Origin: Physcia stellaris
Taxonomy: Eukaryota > Ascomycota > Lecanoromycetes > Caliciales > Physciaceae
Direction: 5' to 3'
Length of the DNA: 64,000 nt
NCBI GenBank assembly: GCA_018902385.1
Contig: JABSSW010000009.1
Location: 434,001 to 498,000, forward strand
Of the stretch, positions 42,810 to 55,199 are shown piece after piece. The notes beneath the pieces are model-generated. The model had not been told where the DNA came from, did no database searches, and saw only the letters and a list, made by a program, of their open reading frames with translations. Within the stretch, counting starts at the first letter, position 1; every line of letters begins with the position of its first letter. A program made the position numbers and the translations under genes.

Positions 42810-44601
42810 ATTTATTTTAAAATTAATCGCTAAATCTATTCAGTGTTTTGACTTTTCGCATAAACAAAAATTACAATTTTTTCAATTTGAAACATTTGTG
42901 ACAAAAACGTTAATTTAATTCAAAACGCATGACATGATCGAATGAATCAAAAATAAATCAAAAAATTATTAGATGATTATTATTAAAAAAAAACAAATTT
43001 TTCAAAACAAAAAAATTTAATAAAAAATTAAAAATTGTTTATGTCGAATAGAATTTGTTTGTTGCATAAATTGTTTATATAATAAATTTGATATTACAAT
43101 AAATCATTTTTATTGTAAAAAAATAATGAAAATAAATCAAAAAAAGAATGAAATGATCAAAAACAAATTTTGTAAAATTTGTAAAATTTACAAATTCATA
43201 AAATTCAATATCAAAAAAATAATAAAACAATATTTTTCGAAATTCAATTATTCAAATAATGAAAAAATCGCAATTAAAACAAGCGTATTTTATTAATTTT
43301 TAATTTTTTTTGAAATATTTTTAATTAAAAAAAAATGAAAAAAATTCAATATATTCATGAAATCAATAAAACGTTCAATTTTAAATTCAACAAAAAAATT
43401 AATTTTTTATTAAAAAAACGAATTTTGATATTTTTGTTGTTCATGTGAAAATCAAACAATATTAATTTTTTATTCAAAAAACAAATTTTGATCAAACAAT
43501 ATTAATTTTTTATTCAAAAAACAAATTTTGATATTTTTGTTGTTCATGTGAAAATCAAACAATATTAATTTTTTATTAAAAAAACAAATTTTGATATTTT
43601 TGTTGTTCATGTGAAAATCAAACAATATTAATTTTTTATTAAAAAAACAAATTTTGATATTTTTGTTGTTCATGTGAAAATCGAACAATATTAATTCTTT
43701 ATTAAGAAAACAAATTTTGATATTTTTGTTGTTCATGTGAAAATCGAACAATATTAATTCTTTATTGAAAAATAAATTTGAAATGTTCATGAAATGAAAA
43801 CAATCAAAAAAACTAAATAAATAATATTAAACGTCGATTTCAAGAAATTACATTTTTTGTGATATAATTAATAACTTTTGACGTAATTAATGTCAAAATT
43901 AAATCAAATTACAAAACAAATATTAAATATTAATTAAAATGTAATTGTTTTTTACGCGATATTATATGTACGAAAAATTTTGTTTTTTGTCGCAAAATTC
44001 AAATCGATATTTTTTTTTATCATTTTCATCATCGTTTTGAACATCGAAAATTTCTTGATATTTGATACAAAATGTTGTCAAACGTCATTGATTTAATTCA
44101 AAACGACGTAACAATCACGATTTCATTTTTTGTTCTAATTAAAAAAAAAATTCGAATTTTCACGTATCAACAATAATTGATCAAAAAATTGTAAAAATTT
44201 TGATCGAATGCGAAACAAATTATCGTCACGCAAACGAAATAAAATTTCTAAATATCATTTGAAAAAAAATTAAAAAATAATTAATTTTTTGATTTCGTCA
44301 ATTGTTTCGACGATAATTTTCAAAATTTTTTTGTCATTGATGTCAACAAAAACAACGAATTTCGAACATGCAAAATTTTACATTACATGAATGTTTTTGA
44401 ATATTCAAAATTTTTCAAAAACGAAATATGTCATGTTTTTTTTCACGAAATCAAAAATGACAAAAAATTTAAAAAAACAATGCGCAACGTAAATGAAAAT
44501 AACAAAAAATTAATTTTTTTTTAAAAATTTTTTAAATTCAATATTTCATCGTTTTTAAACATTATATCAATCAGTTTTTTCACAATGTATTTTTTCAATG
44601 T
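42810..44601. other. AT-rich block, left part: no gene
   Basis: At about 42,810 the base composition drops sharply to very AT-rich and stays so. This stretch flanks the outer retrotransposon and may be remains of an older insertion, but no coding motif survives. It contains the 63-bp tandem repeat listed separately. Confidence 0.7.
43430..43775. repeat. 63-bp tandem repeat, about five to six copies
   Basis: The unit contains AACAATATTAATTTTTTATT, then an A-run, ATTTTGATATTTTTGTTGTT and CATGTGAAAATC. Full copies recur every 63 nt (for example 43,557, 43,620 and 43,683). One copy near 43,470 is internally deleted to a short form. Right-hand copies keep more G/C (for example TCGAAC where others have TCAAAC, and TTCTTT where others have TTTTTT), so the left copies look more mutated. 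The period is a multiple of three, so one minus frame stays open as a 21-residue repeat; I regard that as a by-product. Confidence 0.85.
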
Positions 44602-44793
44602 TGTTATAAATTGACATTATAATTAGAACTTGAAAATTGTCAAATGAATAAACAGATTTTTTGTATTTAACATTTAGTCAATCAATTGACATTCAATCAA
44701 TTGAATGATTTGATTTATGTAATTATTATGATATATATTTGATCATTGATTTTTAAATAATTAATCAAGTTTTTTACATTCAATACATCAACA
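44602..44793 (+). repeat. 5' LTR of outer Gypsy element
   Basis: 192 nt, TG...CA ended. By eye it differs from the 3' LTR at 17 positions, all transitions: 13 in CpT/ApG context and 4 in CpA/TpG. No clear primer-binding site can be read just downstream, perhaps because of mutation. Confidence 0.93.
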
Positions 44794-45482
44794 ATTTGAT
44801 AATATCATTTATCACATCATCAAATCAATTCGCTAGTTATAGTTAACAACAATCAGAAATCAATCAATTTGTATTATTTCATCATCAAGACAATTTTTTT
44901 TTTCGATGTGTTTCATTGCATTATCGTTGCGTCGAGTCAGATTAATTACGTCATCAATCGAAACATTTGATTCGTCATCGATGTAATTTGTCAATTTCGC
45001 ATTTTTTCGTTGAGTGAAATTAAATTTCACTTATTTGAATTTTTTTTTCAGTTTTTTCTTTTTTTTCATTTACGTTCGTTGTCTCGTTTTAAAATCATTT
45101 TTTGATATCAGATTGCTCTTTTTGCAATAAACTATTATTACATTTTTTTGATTTGTATTTGTTTTCTGTCGCAAACTTTCTATGATTGAAAAAATTTTTC
45201 GATTAATTTAAAAAGTTTTTTACATTTTATCACTGACTAGAAAGGCAATTTCAGACATTTTTTTAACATTTTTTCGACATTTTGATTTCAGTTTTTAATC
45301 AGATTATTCAGTTTGCGTGATCGATACACGAGTTTTTGCAAATTGATCATTTTTTCAATTCATTGTTCAGCAACGAAAATAGACGTACGATTGAAATTCT
45401 CATTGTTAAAATTTACAGACTTTTTAGAACACGAATTCACGACGCTGTTTATTCATTTCAATGAATTAACGACGTTGTTTCA

Positions 45483-47110
45483 TTGCAAAACGTTTTGAAT
45501 CAATTTCGAATCGACATTGTCGATTTTCGACAATCGAACGTCTTTCGAAGTTTTTCAGCTAAACTCGAAATCGTAATTAGCTCGTTTGTTAGCAATTCGT
45601 CGTCATTTTTAATATTTCGTGTACAGTTTTCGAGTGAGCAGTTTTTCGTATTCAGACTCGATATCTTTATTCGATTCGAAATCTTTACAACTATTCAGTT
45701 TGAAATTTTTACTAACTCAAGATTTCGGCGAAATAACAATTCAGAAATTCGTGATTTTATCTTTTCGTCAATAGTTTTTAATTATTCGTTCATCACTAAT
45801 TCTGATTTTGATTTAAACGCTTTTCGTCAATTTATTGTTGAATCAAATATCACGAACAGTGAACGTCGTTCAATCAGCATTCAGACTGACAATAATCAGA
45901 CATTTTTTTTCATTCAGATCGAAAAAATTCGTCGCAACATGTTTTCAATAATTTCGTCGTCAACTGAAATGAATCAAGTTTTGTGAAATGACATCATGAT
46001 CGTGATTATCGCGTTCGTTTCGATGTTTCGACTCGCAATTGAAACATTTTTTGCTATCAACAATATTTTACAATCAATTTTCAAATCTGTCGAAAATGTG
46101 AATTATTTTGATTTTGATTATGAAAATTCAATCGACACAAATCAATTCATTGTCAATTTTGATCGACACAATTTTTATCGAGACGTTTTCATTTTCATTG
46201 ATCATTTTAAGAATCTGAAAAAAATCTCATTCGATTTTAAAATCAAAAAATTGATGTTTATCTGTTTAAAAAACGATGTTTTAATTTGATATAACGCGAA
46301 ATTAATTGAAATTGAAAAGAATTTTTTTCGAAAAATCAATATTGAACGTTGATGCATTCATTTTATCAAACGATTCAAAAAACGAACGTCGATTGTTTTG
46401 AAAAAATTACAAATCGAAAATTACATTTATGTCGACGTTCGTCGAGAACGCAAATCTCGAACTTACATGCAAAATATTTTTCGACATGTCAAAGTTGCAA
46501 ATTTCTTATCAGTATTTCATCAATGTATCACTGTCTGAAATAATTTCGAATTGAATTTTCGAATTCAAATTTTCGAATCGTTCGAAAACATCATTTTGAT
46601 TACATTTTTGAGTCAACTGAATGCGAAAAAAATGTATAAATGAATATGACAATTCGTTATCGCGATCAAATTAACAATTCAGATCTCAATAATAATGCTG
46701 ATCGATTTAATCGATCAAGTAAACAAAATCGAAATAAAAACGATTTTAATCAACAATTTTACGTCAATTTCTTTTATTCAAATCAAGCGTATATGTGATC
46801 GTTTTCGAACTACAACTCATATCAATATAGAAATTCAGTTTATCAGTTTCAGTCAAATTATCAATCTCGTCAGTTTTCAAAAAATTATCAACAAAAGTTT
46901 TTCGATTCATTTTCAACTGTCTTGTCGATTACAAAACAATCTTTTTTGCTAAAATTCTCAAGCGAGTTCGTTTCGAATCAAAAACTCAACAAATCAAACG
47001 TTTGTTTCATTCGATCGAAATTATTTCTTTGAGTCGAATGAATTGAAATTCTCACTTTACGTTCATTTAGTAAATTTCAATATTAAGCAAATTATCGTTC
47101 GCAATGAAAA
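45483..47110 (+). pseudogene. Decayed gag of outer Gypsy element
   Basis: The segment 45996-46289 contains NVNYFDFDYENSIDTNQFIV and NFYRDVFIFIDHFKNLKKIS, matching the start of the capsid-like region of fungal Gypsy gag proteins. Upstream, 45483-45986 is a Ser/Phe-rich stretch without known domain. Downstream a Gln/Asn/Ser-rich region (about 46,700-47,090) leads up to the nested insertion. Several TGA stops interrupt it. Confidence 0.7.
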
Positions 47111-47282
47111 TGTTAAAACAAAATAAAACATGTAATAAGTGAGTGATAAAAGTAATTAAATTGTTACTATCTAGAAGACAAAATGCGAAATATGAACACG
47201 AATGTCGAAACTCAACGAAAACGTTAGTTTCTTTTGATCAAAATATCTTAACTTCAGTTCTATGTGAAAATTTATCGTAACA
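47111..47282 (-). repeat. LTR of nested element (left copy)
   Basis: 172 nt. Compared by eye with the right copy there are 19 differences, all transitions: 18 in CpT/ApG context and 1 in CpA/TpG. Confidence 0.93.
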
Positions 47283-47899
47283 GATGTCATCGAACGAAAA
47301 AATCACAACGTTTTCGTTGTGTCGCGTGACGAGAACATGCGATTCATTCTTTGAAAAATCTATTAATAATATATGTAAAGAAATAAAAAAACAACGTGTT
47401 TTTTCATCAATTGCTCAACTTTCTTCACGAATCGCTGAAATTGCGACGACGACTTTTCAAAGCAAAATTCATCGTGAAGCGCTTGAAACGATTCGAAATA
47501 ACAAATCGAACACGTCAATTGAAATTCGCTGATTCAACTCGTTGATGAAAAAAATGAAAACATTTGCGAAATTGAATGCGAAACTTCGTGCAATTGCAAG
47601 AAATTTTAATTTCGCAATATTCGAATCATATGTTGCTTGAAATTTTTCGATTTTGATCGATTTGATTTGCGAAAAACTGTCTGAAAAACGAATCGATTTG
47701 TATGAAATTTTGATTATTGTTTCTGAAATTGCGAAACGTATCGATTTTTTCGAATATTTGTCATCGAACGATTTAAGGCATGATCGACGATCTGTATAAT
47801 CGTTTCTTGATGTTGCATTTGCGAAAAAAATCACAAACTGATTGCTTCGAAATGTGAAATTGATTGTCACGTGACAATTATTCAGTTGCATTTTCTTTT

Positions 47900-50444
47900 T
47901 GTCTAATCATATGACGATATCGTTTTCGATTTTTTCTAGTTCATTCATGTCGAGTATGACGTCTGCTTGAATGTTTTTACTAACGTATGTTTTGACTTCG
48001 AGTCGCTTCAATGATTCATCGATCGTTGTGATATACAAAAATATATTCATTTGCTTATCAACAATTCGTTCATTTGCAATATCTCGTACGATAATTGAAT
48101 GACAATTATGCAGCCGACTTCAAAAATTACTCTCTGATAACAACGATTCGTCAATGAAATTGACGCTGAAATCAATATCGATGCAAACAGATATTTTCTC
48201 GTTGTTTTGATCATACAATCGCGTCTGAATGATAACATATTCACGTTCTGATGACGATTCTCGAATAGTGATTACATGCAAAACTGCATGTTTCATTCAA
48301 TTGATGTATCGCTTTCTATTCATTGTCTGATTCGACCTGATGTCAACACTATGAATATTGAACATATGATTATTCAAACGAGCTCGACCATCATGATTGA
48401 CGTAGTTTTTCTTACAAATATTGCAAAATAATAATATCATATCGTGACGAATGTATTTTTCGTCATTGAACTGCTCGAGCTGTGAAACATTCGCATGAAA
48501 AAAAATGATGATATCATCGAAATTGACGATTTCAAAAATTTCATATTTGATATTCTCATTGATTGATTGTTCTTTTCATATTCGCTGTCTGCGTTGTTGT
48601 CGTACTCGTAGAAAAACGATATAAACGCGTTATAACTGACATTGTTGATGAGAAGTTTCTGATTTGACGAAAACGAAAAATACTGAATTAAACGCGTAAA
48701 ATATTGAGAACTACGCTGAAAAAATGCATTCTGAATTGCAAAAATCTGATTTTGCTGTGAATACTGCGATCGATTCTGCGATTGCGAAGAAATGTAAAAA
48801 TTTTGAAAAAATGTCTGTCAATTACGTGACGGTTGATCATCTTGAGCTTTGAAGAAATAATTCGTTGAATAGCTTTCAAAATATGATTTTGCATATCGAT
48901 TAAAACGCTCAAAATTCTGAATTTGTTTTTGAGTCGATTTCATCTTACGCTGATATGCGATCTCGATTGCATTCTTTTTGTTGACATCACTCGCGTAATA
49001 TTTCGCGACATCTTCGAAATTTCTAGTGAACTGTTCAATGATGATGTTCTTGTCAGATTTTCGAACGTGCTTTCGAAGTTTTTTATTCAACGAACTTCAA
49101 ATTTTCGTGAGAACAATTAATTCGAACATATCAAGAGAAACGACGTGACGCATAAGTATGCTCACATATTTATTAAACTGACGTCGTTTTTGAACGTCAC
49201 GAATCGTGTATTGCTCGATTTGAAACTTAGCATACGAATCTGCTGAATGATTTTCGTAGCGAGAAATCAGAAAGCAAAGCAGAAAGTTTTCATCGAACGC
49301 ATAATGATTTCGCGTCTGACGAAAATCAATGCGATGTATCAAATCTGAACTGCATTTTTCAAGCAAAAATGTAAATGTTCAAAAACATTCTTGTTTGCAA
49401 TAAATCGACGTACAGTCTCAACAAACATGTGAACGTTGATATAGATAATTTTCTTCTCGTCAATTACATAATCAATCGAGTCCTGATTCTTAAAATATCA
49501 AGAATAGAAAAAGTCGAGATTCGAAAACTTGAATTGATTCGACTTGACGATAACGACACGATTTTCGAACTCAATAAATAGAAAAATCTGCGAAGATATA
49601 TGAGATTCGTGATTTCGACGTCATGCTTGACTGCGAGCAATGAAACGATCACGATGTTCTCGATTGTAAATCTCGTTATTTTCGAGCAGACGATCGAAAG
49701 CAAAAACAAACTTGAAATCATTCATTGAAAAAAAAGTCGATTTTGTTGTGAATCAAATCTCTTTTGATGCGCTTTTTTCGCCATTTTCAAAGAAATAAAA
49801 TTTTGATCATTTCAATGCTTTTGCTGTTGTTCAGTTTCGTTGAAAAAAATAAAAAAAATAAATCTATTCTGATGCAAATCTTCTGCTTTTGTTAATGATC
49901 TCTTTGATTTTTCGGAAGTCATCAAGAATGAAACAAATCCTTCGAATTCGATATTGATTTTGTTCATTTTGATCATTATTTCGCTGAAACAATTTTGCAC
50001 GATATTTTGAAACACACTGAAATCATCGCGCAATTCAATGATGTCATTCTTCGTGATTACTTGATATTTGACGATGTTTTCGAGAAACTCGAAACGATGT
50101 TGCAAATCGTGTTGATTATCGTACAATCGATCGATGTGCTCGTCTAAAATCTGTTGAGTAATCGATATAATCTTGAAAAAACGTACGCGTTCGAGTTGTT
50201 TTAAAATGAAAATTCTACGAGAAGATTGAGATTGAACAGACTCGAAAACAACACTGATGTAAGAAGAACGTTCGAAACGTTCGAAACGTGAAAAGTGATG
50301 AAATTTCTGATCATCCTCGTCGACTCGCGACAAAGAAAAATAACGAATACGTGAAAACGTTCGCATATTGACAGCGACAAAAATCATGCTTCGACGTTGA
50401 TTGAATGAGAATTTATCAAATTCAAATACGAAATCGTCAATCAT
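47900..50444 (-). pseudogene. gag and aspartic-protease remnants of nested element
   Basis: Reading on the minus strand: 50444-49812 is a coiled, charged region (QQILDEHIDRLYDNQHDLQH). 49366-49097 has the gag pattern SADSYAKFQIEQYTIRDVQK ... YVSILMRHVV. 49090-48688 continues gag. At about 48,240-47,900 a retropepsin-like segment reads KISVCIDIDFSVNFIDESLL, where the catalytic Asp-Thr/Ser-Gly is changed to DID, and later VKTYVSKNIQADVILDMNEL. Frames shift and stops interrupt throughout. About 600 bp between this and the left LTR hold nothing recognisable. Confidence 0.65.
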
Positions 50445-50873
50445 TCAAAACTGAATATTCAACTCGAAAACGTCGTCATTCATGTTTTTAACACGTGCTT
50501 TTCGATTCGATTATCATTTCGACTCGTATGTTGATCTGAAAAATTGTTTTCTAAAAAATTTGAAAAAAGATAAATCGATTTCTGAACGAAGTGATGCTCG
50601 AGATGTTATTTGCTCGAAACTTCGAAATTTCGCGTGAGACTTCGTTTCTGAAGATTTCGCACACTGATTGCAAATCTGTATATCGTAAAATTGCTGTCGA
50701 TTCGAATAGCGATATTGACTTCGTTTTGTTGTTGTTGTTATGCGATATTAACGTCGCGACGAAATTGATTTCGCTCGTTTGCAAAACAAAACTCAAAACA
50801 TCTGTACAATGCAGAAAACGTTGAGCTTCTTAACGATAAAAATTAAAAAATCGTGCTTGATGATGCTATCATT

Positions 50874-51045
50874 TGTTAGAGCAAAATAAAACATGTAATA
50901 AATGAATGATAAAAATAATTGAATTGTTACTATCTAGAAAACAGAGTGCGAAATATGAGCACGAATGTCGAAACTCAACGAAAGCGTTAATTTCTTCTGA
51001 TCAAGATATTCTAACTTCAACTCTATGTGAAGATTTATCGTAACA
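50874..51045 (-). repeat. LTR of nested element (right copy)
   Basis: 172 nt, same ends as the left copy; retains more G and C than the left copy at most of the differing sites. Confidence 0.93.
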
Positions 51046-54000
51046 GAAAACAATCAAATCGTTCATATATTTCGAAATTATCGCGTCGATCACATAATCG
51101 AAATAAATTACATCAATGTTTTTCAGATTCACGTCGACGAAATTAATCACGTCGTCGATTTAACTTTACGACGTTCTGCTCAAAAGCATAAAATTAACTG
51201 ATTCAAAAAAATCATCGTCGCGATTTACGTCGTCATCAACGTGTTGAATGATAATAATTTTTTCATTTCTGAAATTATCGTCGTTACAGTCGCAATTTCG
51301 AAAGTTTTTCACAATTCGATTTTGTCGCAACGTCAAGTTTTTTCAAAGTTAAATGTTCAGTTTTCGTCAATCTGTTATAGCGACTTTCAATTTTTAATTT
51401 TCACAAACGAAATTTCAGCTATTTCAGATTTGAAGAATGCGAAATCAAAAATTGATTTGAAATTTTCGACAAAAATCATTTTCGATAATGACGTCATCAT
51501 TCATCGATTTAGCGACGATGTCGTGCAGATTATCACAAAATTAATATCAATCTATTCAGATATCTGAAAAGACACAGACTTTGTCAAGTTATTTCAGAAA
51601 AATTGAATGAAAATTTCGTTCAAGTCGAATTGAAAACAAAAAATATTTGACAAGATTAAAATATATTTTTTAAACAAAAAAAATAAAAAATTTGTCGACG
51701 AAACTTTTGACAAATTACATGAATCAAATAAATTTAATTGAATCGACGAATTTATTTCATTTAACTATTTTGTGTTTTGTGTATGATAAAAGATCAACGA
51801 CAAAAAAAAATCGATCTGTTGTAAATATTCGAAATTTCAACGTTATCATTCAATCGAATGTATATTTTTTATTTTTTCAATTCGACATCATTTCAACTGT
51901 TTTAAAATGTCAATACATTATTGTGTTGAATTGCTCAATTTTTTTTTATCAATGAAAAATTCATTCAAACGACAAACATAAATTGATTGTGATCACACAT
52001 AGAAATCAAGAAAGTTTCAACGTAATTGTGATGAATTACAAAAAATTTTCTGTTTACGTACAACGTTAAATCGATCGATTGTTTCGATCGTTTCGAGTTT
52101 TCGTTAAAACATATGTAAACGATATCGTCGTTCATTCAAACACTTTACAGAAACATTTAGTTCATTTCAAGCAAATTTTCGATATGCTCAAAGTTAACAA
52201 CATTTTTATCAAATCGAAAAAGATTTTCATTGATTATTTCATTGTTCACTTGCTAAATCAGAAAATTGATTTTCTTGAATTAATCATCGTTGAAAAAAAG
52301 TTGAAAACTATTTCACGTTTGTTTTTTTTACTATTTTGCAACTGCTGAAAACGTATTTGAATTTCACGAACTGATTACGAGATTATGTATTTTGATACGT
52401 TGAAATGTTCAAATCGTTTCAGAAATTGAAAACTGAATTACTTCACGACGAATTTGTAATTGACAATGTCAGAAAAATCTACTCACGCAACATTAGAATT
52501 AAGAATCTCATTACTGAAAAATTAACTTTTTTTCAAATATTACAATTTTTGTTAATTAAATTCTTTTATCTCGTTCATTCGAACTTTCGTAAAAAATTAT
52601 ACGTCGATCTCGATGCTAACAAGAAATTAGAATTAGCTGACATGATATATCATGTGAAAAATAACGTCAAATGAAATGATAAAGAATATTCGCTTAAAAA
52701 AGTTATCGAATTTATTTTGTTTTTTAGTCGACTTTTAACGAACGCGAAAACAAAATATTGATTCATCGAATTAAAACTCGCTGATATAATTTGAATGTTA
52801 AAAAAAATAAAGCATTTAATCGACTTCTCGAAACAGCGTTTCATTATCATTTTCACGAATCATGACGCGATTTTAGACATAGTTAAGCAAATCAGCATGA
52901 TTACAACTTTCATTGACAAACTCAATTTTCGACTTGTTCGCGTTTTTGATTATATTCAACGATTCGACATCGAATTGCGTCACAAATCGAGCAAGCAACA
53001 CATTGTGTTTGACGTTTTTTTTCGTCTAATCAATTTCAATATTGACGTAGCATTCGAAAAAAGCGAACTCGATGCTTTTTTCACGACAACTTTAATGAAA
53101 ATTGAGAAAAACTTTCGCAAGAAATTTGTCGCAGATTACATCAACGATTTGAATTGAAAAAAAATATGCTCAATGTTAAATCAACAAAATAAAAACGACG
53201 AGAACGTCGTCAAGTTTTCTTTTTATCGAGAAATTAATGAATTAATTTTTCGATTTGATGATTTTATTATTGACAATCACGTTTACGAATTTCATCGATT
53301 GTGCATATTTCATTCAGTTATTCAGAATATTTTAATCGTCGTTCACGATGATAATCATTCAGATTTCGCTCGTTGTTATGAAAAAATAGCAACTTTCTAT
53401 TACATTCGTGATTTGTTCAAATATCTCAGAAATTTTCTTAAGCACTGTTCGAAATGTCAGACATATCAAACACGTCGACACAAATTTTATGATTCATTGC
53501 AATTTATATTCATTTCGAATATTTTTTTTCACATTATCATTATCGATTTCATTTTGATTTTATCAAAGTCACGAATCGATCAATTCGATTGCGTAATGTC
53601 GATTAACTGTAAATATTTCAAGCGTATAATGTTAATTTCAGACAAAAACACATGAACAATTGCGCAATGAAATCATGTTTTGCTAAATCGTTTAGATATG
53701 ACTGATTGAGAATTATTTAAAGTTATTATCTCGAATCGTGACAGAAAGTTTTTATCGAACATGTGAATTGTCATGTTTATCAAATTAGAAATTAAATTCT
53801 TGTATTCAACTGTTTATCATTCTCAAACGAACGACTTGTCGAAACGAATTAATTAAATCGTTGAAATCGTCTTTCGCTTTTTGATTTTTACGTTGAAATA
53901 TTTTGATTTTTGATTTGACGTTCTGTCGCAAATACAACGAAATTTCAACAATTCAATTAACATTGACAATTTTTCAAATGAAATCGTTTATGACTTTATT

Positions 54001-54700
54001 TCAATTCAAGTCATTGATTTGATTAAGTTTATCGACGTCGATATTTTCGAATTCACGTTAAAAAAACGTCGTTTTATCACTCGTCAGAATGTTAATGATG
54101 TCATAACTTTTGATCAAATGAATGTTAAATTTCATTATGACAAAAAACATCAATTTATGTTCATGAAACAAGAAAATGTCGCGCTCATCAAGTTACACAA
54201 AAATTATAATATATTTTCGACTATCAACAAGAAATATGATCAATAATTCGTTGAATTTTTCACTATCATCGAGAAAATTGATCGTCTGATTTATCGATTG
54301 AATATTTTCAGCAATTGATTTATTCATTCGATTTTCAACGTAATTCAATTGAAAAAATGTTCGTCTTCATCGATTGATTTTTTCAAACGATTTAAATCAA
54401 ATCATTTTGATTTCGTTTTCGTGAACGACGATACAAATAACGTCAAATTTTTTGAATTGTCACGCATCATCAACAAACGCATAATCAAAAAACGAAACGT
54501 TGAATATTTTGTTGAGTGAAAAGATTACGAATCAGAACATGATGTATGACGAAATTTTTCGAAATTCGAAAATGTCACGAATTTAATCAATGATTACGAA
54601 ACAACTATGAATCAAATTATTTTATCAGATCGATTAATTTTATTATCGTCAGTTTCATTATCATCAACAAAGTCAATTTCGAAAATTAAAAAAGATCATC
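51046..54700 (+). pseudogene. Decayed pol (RT, RNase H, integrase, chromodomain) of outer Gypsy element
   Basis: In order: RT from about 51,590 (KKFVDETFDKLHESNKFN, IIVLNCSIFFYQ, then YVNDIVVHSNTLQKHLVHFK near 52,110, with the catalytic second position Asn rather than Asp); RNase H with DKLNFRLVRVFDYIQRFDIE near 52,915-52,975; integrase zinc-binding motif (HDDNHSDFARCYEKIATFYY ... HCSKCQTYQTRR) at 53,340-53,475; integrase core remnants to about 54,000; a chromodomain near 54,440-54,600 (FFELSRIINKRI ... NVEYFVE). Nine of the stops I could place fall at positions where the family has Trp and read TGA; one reads TAA where Gln is expected. Confidence 0.88.
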
Positions 54701-55007
54701 ATCGACTTTTCAACTAAAACAATATATTTCGAGTCAATTTCGCAAGCTATTCTATTTTTTAAACAAAATTTTGTCGTTGTCATTTCGTTTAAAATTTCGT
54801 TAATTAATTTCGTCGTCATTTCAATTTCGTTAGTCAAATCAGCTGATCAAGTTACGAATTCTTTTAATATCGTCGAATTTTTCAACGTTTTGATTCGTCG
54901 TTTTTCTCGATTCAACTGAAAAATATGATATGAATATGAAATATGAATGATAATATAATTATAAATAGCATCGAATCGAATGCTAGCTTCTTTTTATTGA
55001 AACAAAT

Positions 55008-55199
55008 TGTTATGAATTGATATTATGATTAGAACTTGAAAACTGTCAGATGAATAAACAAACTTTCTGTATTTAACATTTAATCAATCAATTGACATTC
55101 AATCAACTGAATGATTTGATTTATGTAATTACTATGATATATATCTGATCATTGATTTCTAGATAACTAATCAAGCTTTTTACATTCAATATATCAACA
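55008..55199 (+). repeat. 3' LTR of outer Gypsy element
   Basis: 192 nt, retaining more C and G than the 5' copy (for example AACTG versus AATTG, AGCTT versus AGTTT). Confidence 0.93.

Larger units (their letters stand above)
47111..51045 (-). mobile_element. Nested LTR element carrying gag and protease only
   Basis: Bounded by 172-nt LTRs (47111-47282 and 50874-51045), both TGTTA...GTAACA, and flanked by a perfect 5-bp duplication GAAAA (47106-47110 and 51046-51050). It sits inside the outer element between gag and pol, and its coding direction is minus, opposite to the host element. Only gag-like and aspartic-protease remnants can be read. There is no sign of reverse transcriptase or integrase and too little room for them, so it is probably a non-autonomous element that depended on a relative for RT and integrase. 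Confidence 0.88.
44602..55199 (+). mobile_element. Ty3/Gypsy chromovirus LTR retrotransposon, decayed, with nested insertion
   Basis: Two 192-nt LTRs beginning TGTTAT and ending ATCAACA bound the element. The five bases before the 5' LTR are AATGT (44597-44601) and those after the 3' LTR are AATAT (55200-55204): a target duplication with one G-to-A change. Internal order is gag, then (after the nested element) reverse transcriptase, RNase H, integrase and a chromodomain, all on the plus strand. Removing the 3,935-bp nested insertion and one copy of its 5-bp duplication leaves about 6.7 kb, a usual size. All frames are broken by stops, so it cannot be active. Confidence 0.93.

Noticed and set aside
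43430-43775. CRISPR-like array
   Set aside because: Units are contiguous tandem repeats without unique spacers, in a eukaryote.
43470-43790. Protein made of 21-residue repeats
   Set aside because: It is a by-product of a 63-bp AT-rich tandem repeat staying in frame; no promoter or homologue suggested.
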